Positions 20,818-31,401 of a stretch of DNA of 64,000 nucleotides are shown piece by piece. The stretch is taken from contig NZ_JAMYBK010000002.1 of NCBI RefSeq assembly GCF_024127895.1, positions 434,001 through 498,000 of the forward strand, written 5' to 3'. This stretch comes from Pseudomonas guariconensis (GTDB lineage: Bacteria; Pseudomonadota; Gammaproteobacteria; Pseudomonadales; Pseudomonadaceae). Position numbers and translations under genes: made by a program. How positions within the stretch are numbered: the stretch's first letter is position 1; each line of letters opens with the position of its first letter. Under the pieces are notes generated by a model. The model worked only from the letters and a program-made list of their open reading frames with translations. It was not told the origin of the DNA and searched no databases.

Positions 20818-22653
20818 CTACCTGCCTAGCACCCGGCAGTAGAATTTCCACTCTTCCTCCAGCGCATGGGCCAGGTTTTGTGCCTGGCGCAAACCATGCC
20901 GCTCCCCCGCATAGAAATGCCCCTCGGCCTCGATGCCGTTGGCCTTGAGCGCCTCGAGCATGGCCCGGGTCTGCGCCGGCACCACCACGGCATCCAGCTC
21001 GCCCTGGAAGAAGATCACGGGTGCCTTGATCCGCTCGGCATGCAGCAGCGGCGTGCGCTGGCGGTAGCGCTCGGCATCCCGCAGCGGGTCGCCGATCAGC
21101 CAGTCCAGGTAGTCACCCTCGAACTTGTGCGTCGCCCGGCCCAACGCCACGGGGTCGCTAACGCCGTACAGGCTGGCGCCAGCACGGAACACGTCGTGGA
21201 AGGCGAGGGCGCACAGGGTGGTGTAGCCGCCTGCACTGCCGCCACGGATGAAAGCCTTGCGCGAGTCGACCAGGCCCAGCCCGGCGAGGTGGGCGACCGC
21301 GGCGCAGGCGTCCTCCACATCGATCTCGCCCCAACGCAGGTGCAGGGCCTGGCGGTAGGCACGGCCATAGCCGCTGCTGCCCCGGTAGTTGAGGTCGGCC
21401 ACGGCGAAACCCCGTTGCGTCCAATACTGGATGCGTGGGTCGAATACCGGATAGCAGGCCGAGGTCGGGCCACCATGGATGAACACCACCAGCGGCGCAG
21501 GCGCTGCGCTGCCATCCATGGCCGGGTAGAAGAAACCATGGGCCGTGTCGCCGCCGCTGGGGTAGTGGATCGGCTGCGGGCGGCTGACCCGTTCGGCCGG
21601 CAAGGGCAGGCCGCCACCGGCCAGTACCTGTACCTGCCTGGTATGCCGGTCGATGGCGATGACCGCTGGCGGGTTCAGTGGCGAGCCAGCAATGGCGTAG
21701 ATGTGCCCGGCATCCATGGCCAGGCTGCGAAAGCGCGTGTAGTCGCTGCCAAGGTGCTGCACCTGCCCGCCGTGGCTGCGCAGGCCCAGGTGCCCGAAAC
21801 CTTCCTCGAACCAACTGGCCAGGTAGGTATCGGGGCCGAGCGCCAGCCAGGTGCTGGCCCCCAGTTGCCAGGGGGCTGCGGCATGGTCGGCGGTCGCCGC
21901 AGGCAGTGCCTGCCACTGGCCATCGACTTCCCCCCAGGGCTGCCAGAAGCCATTGCGATCGCTCAGGCAGTACAGCCGTCCGTCGGCGTCGAAGCGGGGT
22001 TGCTGCAGCGATTCTTCGTCTGCCGCGTCACCTGCCAGGCAACGGGCCGGCCCCCAATCACCTCGGCTGTCGCGTTCACGGCACATCAGGCGGGTGCGGG
22101 TCCAGGGTTGCTCCGGTCGGTCCCACTCGACCCAGGCCAGGCGCTGGCTGTCGTCGCTCAGGGTGGGCGAGGCATAGAAGTCGGCGCCTTCGGCCAGCAC
22201 CACGCGGCCTTCGCCGGAGAGGGCCACCAGACGATGCTCGACCCGCTCGACATGCTGTTCTTCCACCGCCAGGACCTGGCCCGCCTGCCACAGCACATCG
22301 CCATAGCGGCAATGTTCGGCCTGGGTCAGGGCGCGTGGCGGGGAACCGTCGAGCGCCTGGGTGTAGACCTGCTGGTCGGCCTCGTTGACGAACACCAGGC
22401 CGTCACCGCCCAGGCAGAAGCTGCCACCGCCGTACTCGTAGACGCGGCTGCGCACGCTGTAGCCGTCCGGGGTCAGGCAATGGGCCTGGGCGTTGCGCCA
22501 GTGCCAGATGCGGCAGGCACCGTCGGCAGGGCGGAACTCGTTCCAGAACAGCCCGGCGGCGCCGACCTTGAGTTCGGCGAAATCGGTGCCGGCTGCCACT
22601 GCCTGGGCAGCGCTGAAGTCAGCCACGGGCGATGACACGGGAGTTGCGCTCAT
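20818..22653 (-). CDS. S9-family prolyl oligopeptidase/aminopeptidase
   Basis: A 611-residue serine peptidase with a beta-propeller-like N-terminal region and a C-terminal alpha/beta hydrolase domain. The catalytic serine is in [16 protein letters not shown], the oxyanion region in [16 protein letters not shown], the aspartate in [10 protein letters not shown], and the histidine in [10 protein letters not shown]. No signal peptide is visible. It overlaps the end of pqqE by 35 nt and is the last gene of the pqq transcript. S9 peptidases occur at this place in several Pseudomonas pqq clusters, where one could help free residues from the processed PqqA peptide; that role is inference. Confidence 0.85.
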   Translation of the reverse strand: MSATPVSSPVADFSAAQAVAAGTDFAELKVGAAGLFWNEFRPADGACRIWHWRNAQAHCLTPDGYSVRSRVYEYGGGSFCLGGDGLVFVNEADQQVYTQALDGSPPRALTQAEHCRYGDVLWQAGQVLAVEEQHVERVEHRLVALSGEGRVVLAEGADFYASPTLSDDSQRLAWVEWDRPEQPWTRTRLMCRERDSRGDWGPARCLAGDAADEESLQQPRFDADGRLYCLSDRNGFWQPWGEVDGQWQALPAATADHAAAPWQLGASTWLALGPDTYLASWFEEGFGHLGLRSHGGQVQHLGSDYTRFRSLAMDAGHIYAIAGSPLNPPAVIAIDRHTRQVQVLAGGGLPLPAERVSRPQPIHYPSGGDTAHGFFYPAMDGSAAPAPLVVFIHGGPTSACYPVFDPRIQYWTQRGFAVADLNYRGSSGYGRAYRQALHLRWGEIDVEDACAAVAHLAGLGLVDSRKAFIRGGSAGGYTTLCALAFHDVFRAGASLYGVSDPVALGRATHKFEGDYLDWLIGDPLRDAERYRQRTPLLHAERIKAPVIFFQGELDAVVVPAQTRAMLEALKANGIEAEGHFYAGERHGLRQAQNLAHALEEEWKFYCRVLGR

Positions 22654-23749
22654 TGCGGAAGGTCATCTCTTCGATGCCCAGCTGGGCGGTTTCGGCTTCC
22701 TCGCGGGCCTTGAGGATGATGCCGTGGTCGGCGGACTTGGCGCACACCGGGTCGGCGTTGCTGGCATCGCCGGTGAGCATGAAGGCCTGGCAGCGGCAGC
22801 CGCCGAAGTCCTTTTCCTTCTCGTCGCACGAGCGGCAGGGCTCGGGCATCCAGTCGTAGCCGCGGAAACGGTTGAAGCCGAACGAGTCGTACCAGATGTG
22901 GCGCAGGTCATGGTCGCGCACGTTGGGGAACTGCACCGGCAGCTGTCGCGCGCCGTGGCAAGGCAGGGCCGTGCCATTCGGGGTGACGGTGAGGAACAGG
23001 CTGCCCCAGCCGTTCATGCAGGCCTTGGGGCGTTCCTCGTAGTAATCCGGGGTGACGAAGATCAGCTTGCACGGGTTGCCGGCGGCCTTGAGTGTTTCCC
23101 GGTACGCGTTGGTGATGCGTTCGGCCCGCTCCAGCTGGGCGCGGGTCGGCAGCAGGCCCAGGCGGTTGAGGTGCGCCCAGCCGTAGAACTGGCAGGTGGC
23201 GAGTTCGACGAAGTCGGCCTCCAGGGCGATGCACAGCTCGATGATGCGGTCGATCTTGTCGATGTTGTGCCGGTGGGTGACGAAGTTCAGCACCATCGGA
23301 TAGCCATGGGCTTTCACCGCCCGGGCCATCTCCAGCTTCTGGGCGAAGGCTTTCTTCGAGCCGGCCAGCAGGTTGTTGACCTGCTCGTCGCTGGCTTGGA
23401 AGCTGATCTGAATATGGTCCAGCCCGGCCTGCTTGAACGCGGCGATCTTCTGCTCGGTCAGGCCGATGCCGGAGGTGATCAGGTTGGTGTAGTAGCCCAG
23501 GCGCCGGGCTTCGCCGATCAGCTCGGCGAGGTCCTGGCGCACCAGCGGCTCGCCACCGGAGAAGCCCAGTTGCGCCGCGCCCAGCTCACGGGCCTCGGCC
23601 ATCACCCGGAACCACTGCTCGGTGGAGAGCTCCTGGCCCTGCGCGGCGAAGTCCAGTGGGTTGGAGCAGTACGGGCACTGCAACGGGCAACGGTAGGTCA
23701 GCTCGGCCAGCAACCACAGCGGCAGGCCGACCTCCGGTTTGGCCGGCAT
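22619..23749 (-). CDS. pqqE: PqqA peptide cyclase (radical SAM)
   Basis: Joins the Glu and Tyr side chains of PqqA with a carbon-carbon bond, the first step to PQQ. The 376-residue protein has the radical-SAM motif in [15 protein letters not shown] near residue 25, [13 protein letters not shown], and a C-terminal SPASM-type cysteine set including [23 protein letters not shown] and DPVC. The ATG at 23747-23749 follows the pqqD stop by one base. An in-frame GTG at 23779 has a better GGAGG upstream and would add ten residues, so the start is not settled. Confidence 0.95.
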   Translation of the reverse strand: MPAKPEVGLPLWLLAELTYRCPLQCPYCSNPLDFAAQGQELSTEQWFRVMAEARELGAAQLGFSGGEPLVRQDLAELIGEARRLGYYTNLITSGIGLTEQKIAAFKQAGLDHIQISFQASDEQVNNLLAGSKKAFAQKLEMARAVKAHGYPMVLNFVTHRHNIDKIDRIIELCIALEADFVELATCQFYGWAHLNRLGLLPTRAQLERAERITNAYRETLKAAGNPCKLIFVTPDYYEERPKACMNGWGSLFLTVTPNGTALPCHGARQLPVQFPNVRDHDLRHIWYDSFGFNRFRGYDWMPEPCRSCDEKEKDFGGCRCQAFMLTGDASNADPVCAKSADHGIILKAREEAETAQLGIEEMTFRNERNSRVIARG

Positions 23750-23750
23750 T

Positions 23751-24026
23751 TCAGGCGAGGACGATCCAGTGTTCGGCACGGGCCACCTCCATGAACTGCT
23801 CGATGTCGTCGGCCACTTCCGGGACACCGGGGAACTGCCGCTCGAGCTCGGCGATGATCGCCGCCACGTCGCGTTGGCCATCGATCAGGCCGCCGATCAG
23901 CGCGGCGCTTTCGTTGAGCTTGATCATGCCCTCGGGGTACAGCAGGACATGGCCCTTCTGCGCCGGTTCGTACTGGAAACGATAGCCCGGGCGCCACTGC
24001 GGGACTTGCTGACGATCGAAACTCAT
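23751..24026 (-). CDS. pqqD: PqqA-binding chaperone PqqD
   Basis: A 91-residue RRE-fold protein that presents the PqqA peptide to PqqE. It starts [20 protein letters not shown] and includes [23 protein letters not shown], standard for PqqD. The ATG at 24024-24026 overlaps the pqqC stop (ATGA). The much longer open frame to 24371 is only read-through into pqqC in another frame. Confidence 0.95.
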   Translation of the reverse strand: MSFDRQQVPQWRPGYRFQYEPAQKGHVLLYPEGMIKLNESAALIGGLIDGQRDVAAIIAELERQFPGVPEVADDIEQFMEVARAEHWIVLA

Positions 24027-24778
24027 AGGGCGATCCCCTTGTGCCAGACCCGCTCGCCGGTGACGGTGTGGTAGGGCGGGCGGTCCAGTTCGTAGGCCAT
24101 GCTCATGGCATCGAGCATGCTCCAGAGAATATCCAGTTTGAACTGCAGGATCTCCAGCATGCGCTCCTGGCCGGCGCGGGTGGTGTAGTGCTGCAGGGTG
24201 ATCGCCAGGCCATGCTCGACATCGCGCCGGGCCTGGCCCAGGCGGGTGCGGAAGTACTCGTAGCCGGCCGGGTCGATCCACGGGTAGTGCTGCGGCCAAC
24301 TGTCCAGGCGCGACTGGTGGATCTGTGGGGCGAACAGCTCGGTCAGCGAGCTGCTGGCGGCCTCCTGCCAACTGGCGCGGCGGGCGAAGTTGACGTAGGC
24401 GTCCACGGCGAAGCGCACGCCGGGCAGGACCAGTTCCTGGGAACGCAACTGATCCGGATCCAGGCCCACCGCCTGGCCCAGGCGCAGCCAGGCCTCGATG
24501 CCACCGTCCTCGCCAGGGACGCCGTCATGGTCGAGCAGGCGCTGGATCCACTCGCGGCGCACCTCGCGGTCCGGGCAGTTGGCCAGGATCGCGGCATCCT
24601 TCATCGGGATGTTGACCTGGTAGTAGAAGCGGTTGGCCACCCAGCCCTGGATCTGCTCGCGGGTGGCGCGGCCTTCGTACATCGCCACGTGGTAGGGGTG
24701 ATGGATGTGGTAGTAGGCGCCCTTGGCGCGCAAGGCCTGCTCGAATTCGGCAGGGGACATCGGTGTTGCGTCGCTCAT
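24023..24778 (-). CDS. pqqC: pyrroloquinoline-quinone synthase
   Basis: Cofactorless oxidase that performs the last ring closure and eight-electron oxidation to PQQ. The 251-residue all-helical protein includes [38 protein letters not shown] and the C-terminal [13 protein letters not shown]. The length is normal. It lies 8 nt after pqqB and overlaps pqqD by 4 nt. Confidence 0.96.
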   Translation of the reverse strand: MSDATPMSPAEFEQALRAKGAYYHIHHPYHVAMYEGRATREQIQGWVANRFYYQVNIPMKDAAILANCPDREVRREWIQRLLDHDGVPGEDGGIEAWLRLGQAVGLDPDQLRSQELVLPGVRFAVDAYVNFARRASWQEAASSSLTELFAPQIHQSRLDSWPQHYPWIDPAGYEYFRTRLGQARRDVEHGLAITLQHYTTRAGQERMLEILQFKLDILWSMLDAMSMAYELDRPPYHTVTGERVWHKGIAL

Positions 24779-24786
24779 CAGGCCTC

Positions 24787-25698
24787 CTACAGCTCGATGC
24801 TCATGCCGTCGTAGGCGACTTCCACGCCCCGGCGTTGTACCTCGGCGCGTTCCGGGGAGTCTTCATCGAGAATCGGGTTGGTGTTGTTGATGTGGATAAG
24901 CACCTTGCGCTGGCGCGGGAAGCCCTCCAGCACCTCGAGCATGCCGCCCGGGCCGTTCTGCGCCAGGTGGCCCATCTCGCGGCCGGTGCGGGTACCGACA
25001 CCGCGCCGTTGCATTTCATCATCCTCCCACAGGGTGCCGTCGACCAGCAGGCAGTCGGCGCCGTGCATCATCTCCAGCAACTGGCCGTCGACCTGGCCGA
25101 GGCCTGGGGCATAGAACAGCTTGCCGCCGGTGCGCAGGTCTTCGACCAGCAGGCCCAGGTTGTCGCCCGGGTGCGGGTCGAAGCGGTGCGGCGAATAAGG
25201 CGGTGCGGCGCTGCGCAGGGGGAAGGGGGTGAACCTGAGGTTTGGGCAGGCTTCGATGACGAAGCTGCCGTCCAGCTCGATGCGGTTCCATTTCAGGCCG
25301 CCATTCCAGTGGCTGAGCATGTTGAACAGCGGAAAGCCGGTGGTCAGGTCCTGGTGGACCATGTCGGTGCACCAGACCTGGTGCGGGCAGCCTTCGCGCA
25401 GGCTGAGCAGGCCGGTGGTGTGGTCGATCTGGCTGTCGAGCAAAACGATCGCATCGATGCCGGTGTCACGCAGGGCGCGGGCCGGTTGCATCGGCGCGAA
25501 GGCCTGGAGTTGGGCGCGGATGTCTGGCGAGGCGTTGCACAGGATCCAGTGTTCGCCGTCGTCGGACAGGGCGATGGACGACTGGGTCCGCGCCGTGGCG
25601 CGCAGCGTGCCGTCGCGAAAGCCCTTGCAGTTGGCGCAGTTGCAGTTCCACTGGGGAAAACCGCCGCCAGCGGCGGAACCGAGAATCTGGATGTACAT
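24787..25698 (-). CDS. pqqB: PQQ biosynthesis protein PqqB
   Basis: A 303-residue metallo-beta-lactamase-fold protein, thought to hydroxylate the tyrosine in the processed precursor. It opens [21 protein letters not shown], then has a cysteine pair CANCKG, and [18 protein letters not shown] in place of the canonical HxHxDH. The C-terminal [15 protein letters not shown] is also typical. It follows pqqA after a terminator-like hairpin at 25739-25760, so it is probably expressed less than pqqA. Confidence 0.95.
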   Translation of the reverse strand: MYIQILGSAAGGGFPQWNCNCANCKGFRDGTLRATARTQSSIALSDDGEHWILCNASPDIRAQLQAFAPMQPARALRDTGIDAIVLLDSQIDHTTGLLSLREGCPHQVWCTDMVHQDLTTGFPLFNMLSHWNGGLKWNRIELDGSFVIEACPNLRFTPFPLRSAAPPYSPHRFDPHPGDNLGLLVEDLRTGGKLFYAPGLGQVDGQLLEMMHGADCLLVDGTLWEDDEMQRRGVGTRTGREMGHLAQNGPGGMLEVLEGFPRQRKVLIHINNTNPILDEDSPERAEVQRRGVEVAYDGMSIEL

Positions 25699-25727
25699 GG
25701 CTGCTCTCTATCCGAAGATGCGTATCC

Positions 25728-25760
25728 GAAAAACGAAAACGCCCCGGCGGACCGAGGCGT
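25728..25760 (-). terminator. attenuating terminator between pqqA and pqqB
   Basis: Read on the minus strand, ACGCCTCGG pairs with CCGGGGCGT (one mismatch, 4-nt loop). TTTTCGTTTTT follows. It stands about 17 nt past the pqqA stop and before pqqB, fitting a partial terminator that keeps the precursor peptide in excess of the enzymes. Confidence 0.7.
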
Positions 25761-25776
25761 CGAACCGCAGGCTGGC

Positions 25777-25848
25777 TTAGCGGTTGGCGAAGTACATGGT
25801 CACTTCGAAGCCGATACGCAGGTCAGTGTATGCAGGTTTGGTCCACAT
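25777..25848 (-). CDS. pqqA: PQQ precursor peptide PqqA
   Basis: A 23-residue peptide, [20 protein letters not shown] then ANR, that supplies the Glu and Tyr from which PQQ is made; the invariant E-x-x-x-Y is in EVTMY. The ribosome-binding site AAGGAG is strong. It was too short for standard ORF calling. It is the first gene of pqqABCDE, with a terminator-like hairpin right after it. Confidence 0.97.
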
Positions 25849-26018
25849 GGGCTTGCTCCTTCCGGATAGGGGTTGGGGTTGTCAGTCACTTGTTTGGGTA
25901 CCGCCTCGCGGAGGAGGTTCCATTGGCTGAGATTGCGCTATCTTACAAGAAAAATTTGTACCGAAAGGTTAATTATTCGAAAAGTGCCCTTGCACTTACC
26001 GTAACAATCGACCTTCGC

Positions 26019-28340
26019 TCATTGCCATCGCTCATCTGGCGCCGGTGCATTGGCCAAGCATAGCCAGCCATCTTCGGCCGCCAGCAGGCGCTGCATTAAC
26101 AGATCCAGGTGCGTCTGGTCTGTATTCAGAATAGACCGCTGCATGTAGGAAAGGTCGCTGGCTTGTGTGGCCAGTTGTGTCTGCCATGCCCATTCCGCCA
26201 TGTCGGTGTTGGCCATGGCGGACTCCGCGAACTGCTCGGCCAGGGCTTGGCGCACGCCGCTGTCGAGCTGCACACCTTCCTGGAGCAGGGCCAGCAGGTG
26301 GGTGAGGATTTGCGTGGGGCTGGCATGGGGCGATTGCACGCCGAAGAGCAGGCCGCCGACGCCCTCGACCTGACGAAAGGCGCTGAACACCGCATAGCCC
26401 AGTTGCAACTCCACTCGCATGCGCTGGTAGTACGGACCCTGCAGCAGTTGCGCCAGCAGCCGGCCTGCGGCTTGCTGTTCAGCCGGTAGCGGGCAGAACA
26501 GCAGCAGGGCGCTCTCGCTGCCCTCGGCCTGGGCGTGATGCCAGTGCAGCCCGTGGAAGGGCGCGGGCCGCTGCAGGTGGGCGGGTTGGCCCATCAGCTT
26601 GCCCAGGGTCACGCCCAGGGCTGCCTGCCCGGCCTGGTCGAAGCCCACGGCCAGGCCCTGCCAGCGCGCCGTTTGCCAGAGCCGGTCGAGCAGGGCCTGG
26701 TCCAACGGGGCGGCCGAAGTGGGTTGGGCTTCGCCGTTCCGCAGGACGTCGGGCAGTGCCTTGAGCAATGCCCGAAGTGGAATCAGCGCCGGCCCCTGGG
26801 TGGGCGGTGACTGCCAGTTATCCAGCGTGGGTGCACGTAGCAGGGCGAGCGACTCCTCGACCGCGCGCAACACCGCTTCCGGACGCCCCGTGCAACGCAG
26901 TTGCCAGTATTCGCCGATGGCATCGAAGGCCAGTTGTATCGATGCGCGTTCGGCGCGCTCCATCAGCGGGCGCAGTGCCTGTTCGAGTAGCGGATGGAAA
27001 CGTTGACGCAAGCAGGAGGTTATCTGCCAGCGCAGGTAGAGCGCGGCGAAGCGGCGTGTGTCCGGCAGGAGGTCGCTGATCGCCAGGCCTGCTGGAGGCG
27101 CGGCCGTGGAGTGCCGGGGAAGGCCGGCTTGCAGCAACGGATCGGGTGGCGCTAGCCGCCAGTGGTCGTGGGCACTGTCACTGCTGGGGAGGCTGCCCAG
27201 CAGTATTCGCAAGGCCTCCAGGCCCTGTGCATCGAGGGCCCGGAAGGGGTGGCCTGCGCTGTCTCGGCGGGCCAGGTCGAGGGCGCTGGCGGCTTGCTCG
27301 CGGCTGTGCTGCAGGCGGGCGAACGCCTCGTTCAAGGTCGCCCTATCGGCGTGGCGCATGAAGCCGAGCCAGCTGTGCAGCGACGTGCGAATGTCGGCTT
27401 GCGATGCCTCTTCGCTCAGTTGCAGGCGAACGCTCCAGAGCAGTTGCCCGGCGAAGGCGTGCAGTGGCTCGGCCTGGAAGCCTTGTAGCCATCCACGTTG
27501 GCGCAGGTGTGCCAGCCAGCCACCCTTTCGGCTGTCACCCAGGTAGGCGAGCAGCAGTTCCAGTGCCTGTTCGGCGCCTTGCGGCAGGTTTTCATGGGCG
27601 AACAGCAGGTCCAACCTTCGTCCGGCTGGGGGGAGGTGACGCAGGGCGCCTTGCAGCAGGGCCGGGGGCATCGCCTGGGGGATGCGCTGGCCGTCAGCGA
27701 ACAGGCCGCCGAGGCGCTGGCCCACGGCTTGCAGCGCGTCCAATGGCTGTGGCCCGCACAGGGCCAGGGTCATCTGCCCGCCTTGGTAGAACTGTTGGTG
27801 AAACTGCCGCAGAGCCTGCTGGAACGCCGGATCGCGCAACACCAGGCTGTGCCGGTTGCCCGCCTGGAAACCGCTCAGCGGATGGCGGGCGGACACGCAC
27901 TGGAGCAGGGCGAAGTGCCGCTGGGCCTCGGGGTTGCGCGACCAGGCGATGAATTCGGCATGGATCACTTCGCGCTCGCGGACCTGGCGTTCGATGCCCA
28001 GGTCCGGCTCGGCGAGCATCTGGCATAGGCGCTCCAGGCCGCCTGGCAGCGCAGTGGGCGGGACCTCGAAGAAGAAGTCGGTGGTGCGCTCGCGGGTGCT
28101 GGCGTTGACCTGGCCGCCCAGGCTTTGCACATAGCGCATCAGGCCGTCTTCCAGGGGAAAACGGTCGGTACCCAGGAAGAACAGGTGCTCGAGGAAATGG
28201 GCCAGGCCAGGCCATTTCGCTGGGGCGTCATGGCTGCCGGCATGCACCCGCAGCGCCGCGGCGGCGCGCTTGAGGTGCGGGGCGTGGCGCAGGACGAGCT
28301 GCAGGCCATTGGCGAGGGTGAGGTGGCGAGTGGCGTACAT
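26019..28340 (-). CDS. pqqF: M16 zinc peptidase PqqF
   Basis: A 773-residue insulinase-like peptidase that helps excise the linked Glu-Tyr from PqqA. The zinc motif HxxEH is in GLAHFLEHLFFLGTDRF near residue 48, and the downstream glutamate lies in EREVIHAEFIAW. The length is typical of the Pseudomonas protein. It is upstream of pqqA in the same direction, with a 170-nt gap that has room for the separate pqqA promoter. Confidence 0.93.
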   Translation of the reverse strand: MYATRHLTLANGLQLVLRHAPHLKRAAAALRVHAGSHDAPAKWPGLAHFLEHLFFLGTDRFPLEDGLMRYVQSLGGQVNASTRERTTDFFFEVPPTALPGGLERLCQMLAEPDLGIERQVREREVIHAEFIAWSRNPEAQRHFALLQCVSARHPLSGFQAGNRHSLVLRDPAFQQALRQFHQQFYQGGQMTLALCGPQPLDALQAVGQRLGGLFADGQRIPQAMPPALLQGALRHLPPAGRRLDLLFAHENLPQGAEQALELLLAYLGDSRKGGWLAHLRQRGWLQGFQAEPLHAFAGQLLWSVRLQLSEEASQADIRTSLHSWLGFMRHADRATLNEAFARLQHSREQAASALDLARRDSAGHPFRALDAQGLEALRILLGSLPSSDSAHDHWRLAPPDPLLQAGLPRHSTAAPPAGLAISDLLPDTRRFAALYLRWQITSCLRQRFHPLLEQALRPLMERAERASIQLAFDAIGEYWQLRCTGRPEAVLRAVEESLALLRAPTLDNWQSPPTQGPALIPLRALLKALPDVLRNGEAQPTSAAPLDQALLDRLWQTARWQGLAVGFDQAGQAALGVTLGKLMGQPAHLQRPAPFHGLHWHHAQAEGSESALLLFCPLPAEQQAAGRLLAQLLQGPYYQRMRVELQLGYAVFSAFRQVEGVGGLLFGVQSPHASPTQILTHLLALLQEGVQLDSGVRQALAEQFAESAMANTDMAEWAWQTQLATQASDLSYMQRSILNTDQTHLDLLMQRLLAAEDGWLCLANAPAPDERWQ

Positions 28341-28398
28341 GCGCTCATGCTAGCGCATTTGTGGAGGCTGGCTGGGAGCAATTAGGGCCGCTTTGCGC

Positions 28399-28421
28399 CC
28401 CATCGCCGGCAAGCCAGCCCC
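28399..28421. repeat. REP element
   Basis: CCCATCGCCGGCAAGCCAG plus CCCC lies in the short gap between pqqF and davA. Confidence 0.7.
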
Positions 28422-28428
28422 CGGGGGC

Positions 28429-29226
28429 TCAGTCCTGGCGAGCCTGGTGCAGCTCGCGCCGCAGATCGGTCAGGTAGGGAAACGCCGCCCGCCCTTGCAC
28501 CACGCATTCATGCTCCAGCTCGGCCAGCAACTGGCACTCGCTGCGCCCTGCCATGGCCAGCAAGCTCCCATCCGGACCGATGATGCTGCTCTGGCCGCAA
28601 TACTGGATCTCGCCTTCCGCACCACAGTAGTTGGCATACACCAGGTAGCACTGGTTCTCCTGTGCCCGTGCGCGCACGGTGACCTGGCAGATGAAGTCGT
28701 AGGGCGTCATGTTCGCCGTCGGCACCAGGATCAGCTCGGCGCCGGCCAGGGCCAGGCGACGGGCGTTTTCCGGGAACTCGATGTCGTAGCAGATCAGCAT
28801 GCCCAGCTTCCAGCCGTCCAGCTCGACCACCGGGAAGTGATCGGCGCCCGGGCTGAACATGGCGCGGTCCAGCTCGCCGAACAGATGAGTCTTGCGGTAG
28901 TTGCACAAGCTGCGACCATGGGCGTCGATCAACTGCACGCTGTTGTATACCGCGCCGTCTTCGGCGCGCTCCGGATAGCCGTAGACGATGGCGATGCGGT
29001 GGGCCTGGGCGATTTCCACCACGCTCATGGCCGAAGGGCCGTCATCGGGCTCGGCGAGGCGCTGCACTGCCTCTGCACCGATGTTGTAGCCGCTCAGGTA
29101 CATCTCCGGGCAGACCAGCAGTTGCGCGCCGCGGGCTGCCGCCAGTTGCGCCTGCTGTTGCAGGCGCTCGAGATTGCCGGGCACGTCCAGTGGCCTGGGC
29201 GTACCCTGGAACAGGGCGATGCGCAT
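28429..29226 (-). CDS. davA: 5-aminovaleramidase (nitrilase superfamily)
   Basis: Hydrolyses 5-aminovaleramide to 5-aminovalerate in lysine catabolism. The 265-residue carbon-nitrogen hydrolase has the Glu-Lys-Cys triad in LLVCPEMYLSGYN, NYRKTHLFGELD and GMLICYDIEFPE. It follows davB by 14 nt and has a strong AAGGAGG ribosome-binding site. The pairing with davB supports the specific assignment over a generic omega-amidase. Confidence 0.9.
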   Translation of the reverse strand: MRIALFQGTPRPLDVPGNLERLQQQAQLAAARGAQLLVCPEMYLSGYNIGAEAVQRLAEPDDGPSAMSVVEIAQAHRIAIVYGYPERAEDGAVYNSVQLIDAHGRSLCNYRKTHLFGELDRAMFSPGADHFPVVELDGWKLGMLICYDIEFPENARRLALAGAELILVPTANMTPYDFICQVTVRARAQENQCYLVYANYCGAEGEIQYCGQSSIIGPDGSLLAMAGRSECQLLAELEHECVVQGRAAFPYLTDLRRELHQARQD

Positions 29227-29240
29227 GGCGCCTCCTTGTT

Positions 29241-30923
29241 TCAGTCGGCCAGGGCGATCGGCCCGATCTCATGGAACACGTCGCCCGGGCCGGGATTGTC
29301 CGGGTGGGTCTTGCCACCGAAGTGATTCATGATACCCCACACCGCGTTCAGCGAGGTCTGCACCGCGCCTTCCACCCAGGCCGGCGTCCACGACACATCG
29401 TCGCCGGCGATGAAGATGCCGCGTTGCTCGGCCGGCATGTCATCCTGCATGAAGTGTGCGTACATGCGCTGGTTGTAGCGATAGTGGCCCGGCAGCGCAC
29501 CCTTGAAGGCGCCGAGGAAGTGCGGATCGGCCTCCCACGACACGGTGATCGGGTCGCCGATGATATGGCCGGCGATGTCGGTCTTCGGGTAGATCTTCTT
29601 CAGTGCGTCGAGGGCCAGCTGCACGCGTTTTTCCACCGGGTGCGGCAGCATCTTCAGGGCGTCGCTCATCCAGGCGTAGGACAGGCAGATCACCCCCGGC
29701 TTGTCGTCGCCATTGTCGAACAGGTAGGTACCACGGGTCAGGCGATCGGTGAGGGTCATGCTCATCAGGTCGCGGCCGGTTTCCGGGTCCTTGTCCTTCC
29801 AGAACGGCCGGTCGACCATGACGAAGGTCTTCGACGACTGCATGTAGCGCGTGCGGTCCAAGGCCATCCACATCTTCTGCGAGAACAGCGATTCTTCGCA
29901 GTCGATCTGGGTGGTCAGCAGCCAGCTCTGGCAGGTGGCGAGCACCGCGGCATAGTGGCGGGTATCGCCCCAGTTGTCGGTAACTGCCAGGCGACCATCG
30001 GCAGCGCGGGCGATGCGCTTGACGCCGGTGCGTGGCGCGCCGCCGTGCAGCGAGCTGAGGCTGGTGCCGGTCGGCCAGTGGGCGCAACGCTCCGGCACAT
30101 GGCGCCAGATGCCCTGGGGCACCTGCTCGACGCCACCGACGACCAGGTGCTGGTGATCGTCGCAGTTGGTCATCACCACGCGGAAGATCTCCAGCATCGA
30201 GTTGGGGAAGTCCGAGTCCCAGCCGCCTGTGCCGAAGCCGACCTGGCCGAACACCTCGCGGTGCTGGAAGCTGAGCTTGGCGAAGGCGCGCGAGGTGGCG
30301 ACGAAGTCATAGAAGGTGCGGTCGTCCCACAGTGGCACCAGGGTGTTCCACAGTTCCTTGAGGCGTGGCACGTCGCGATCGCGGATGGCCTGCTGGATCT
30401 CGCTGAAGCGGGCACCGCTCTCCAGGGCGTCGGCCCAGGCATCGGCCACCTCATGGAACAGCGCCGGCAGGTCGGCGGGTTTCTCGGCGTAGTAGGTCTG
30501 GCCTTCCAGGTCGATCACCGTGCTGCCCGAGGCTGGGGTCAGCGGGTTGGGGAAGGGCCGGGTCTCGAGGCCGAGCTTGTCGACATAGTGGTAGAAGGCT
30601 GTCGACGATACCGGGAAACGCATGCCGCCGAGCTCGGCGATGATCCCGTCGGTGCCGTTGAACGCCTGGGAGCGCAGGCGCCCACCCAGTTTGGAGGCCT
30701 CGTACACCACTGGCTTGAGGCCCAGCTTCATCAGTTCGTAGGCCGCCACCAGCCCGGCGATACCGGCACCGACGATCGCCACTTCCTCGCCATGTCGCTC
30801 GGCTGGAATGCTGCCCAGGCCAGCGGGGTGCTCCAGCCAATCGTCGAACGCGAAGGGGAAGTCCGGGCCGAAGATGGTGATGGGTTTCTTGCCGTCGGCG
30901 GGATGGCGGTTTTTCTTGTTCAT
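29241..30923 (-). CDS. davB: L-lysine 2-monooxygenase
   Basis: Flavin monooxygenase that converts L-lysine to 5-aminovaleramide, CO2 and water. The 560-residue protein, starting at the ATG 30921-30923, has the FAD-binding Rossmann motif VAIVGAGIAGLVAAYELMKLG near residue 48. It also has LGGRLRSQAF, ELGGMRFP, and the C-terminal FAD motif GIFIAGDDVSWTPAWVEGAVQ. It is the first gene of davBA. The 163-nt gap upstream, before the antitoxin gene, carries no gene. Confidence 0.93.
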   Translation of the reverse strand: MNKKNRHPADGKKPITIFGPDFPFAFDDWLEHPAGLGSIPAERHGEEVAIVGAGIAGLVAAYELMKLGLKPVVYEASKLGGRLRSQAFNGTDGIIAELGGMRFPVSSTAFYHYVDKLGLETRPFPNPLTPASGSTVIDLEGQTYYAEKPADLPALFHEVADAWADALESGARFSEIQQAIRDRDVPRLKELWNTLVPLWDDRTFYDFVATSRAFAKLSFQHREVFGQVGFGTGGWDSDFPNSMLEIFRVVMTNCDDHQHLVVGGVEQVPQGIWRHVPERCAHWPTGTSLSSLHGGAPRTGVKRIARAADGRLAVTDNWGDTRHYAAVLATCQSWLLTTQIDCEESLFSQKMWMALDRTRYMQSSKTFVMVDRPFWKDKDPETGRDLMSMTLTDRLTRGTYLFDNGDDKPGVICLSYAWMSDALKMLPHPVEKRVQLALDALKKIYPKTDIAGHIIGDPITVSWEADPHFLGAFKGALPGHYRYNQRMYAHFMQDDMPAEQRGIFIAGDDVSWTPAWVEGAVQTSLNAVWGIMNHFGGKTHPDNPGPGDVFHEIGPIALAD

Positions 30924-31086
30924 GTGAGGACCTTGCCAGGGAGGCTGCGCAGGGGCGGAGCCTGAGTATAGGAAATGCCTGGTGGCCATTTTATGGAGCG
31001 GGGTGTTCGTAATTAAGATGCAGAGTGGCGTCGTTATGCTGTGTTAATCGTCTTAATGACATTAATTGATTGCATAATGACGACAT

Positions 31087-31401
31087 TCAGCCCAGCGCGG
31101 CCAGGTGCTCGAGCGTTTCTGGGCACTTCTGCACCAGGCGGATCAGCGCCACCGCCTGGGCGTTGGGTCTGGAGCGGCCCTGCTCCCAGTTCTCCAGGGT
31201 GCGGGCATTGGTGCGCAGGTAGCTGGCGAATACGGCTCGGGACATATTCAGGCGTTGGCGCAGCTCGATCAGTTCGTTGGCGGCCAGTGGCGCCAGTTCC
31301 TGAAACGCCATTTTGTGGGTGCGCAGGGTCAGCTTCCCGGCGCGCTCCTCGGCGAGGGCGTCGAAGCCTTCGGTGAGTTCAGTGAAAATGTTGCGTGGCA
31401 T
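31087..31401 (-). CDS. XRE-family antitoxin (HTH)
   Basis: A 104-residue protein. The helix-turn-helix ELRQRLNMSRAVFASYLRTNARTLENWEQGRSRPNAQAV occupies residues about 46-85 and the N-terminus is a short helix. This layout is typical of antitoxins encoded downstream of RelE/HigB toxins and of Nad-type regulators. It overlaps the toxin gene by 23 nt, so the two are co-translated. It is likely to repress its own operon. Confidence 0.8.
   Translation of the reverse strand: MPRNIFTELTEGFDALAEERAGKLTLRTHKMAFQELAPLAANELIELRQRLNMSRAVFASYLRTNARTLENWEQGRSRPNAQAVALIRLVQKCPETLEHLAALG

Noticed and set aside
20866..22635. 589-residue plus-strand ORF
   Set aside because: Antisense of the S9 peptidase gene; no recognisable domain.
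29190..30965. 591-residue plus-strand ORF
   Set aside because: Antisense of davB.
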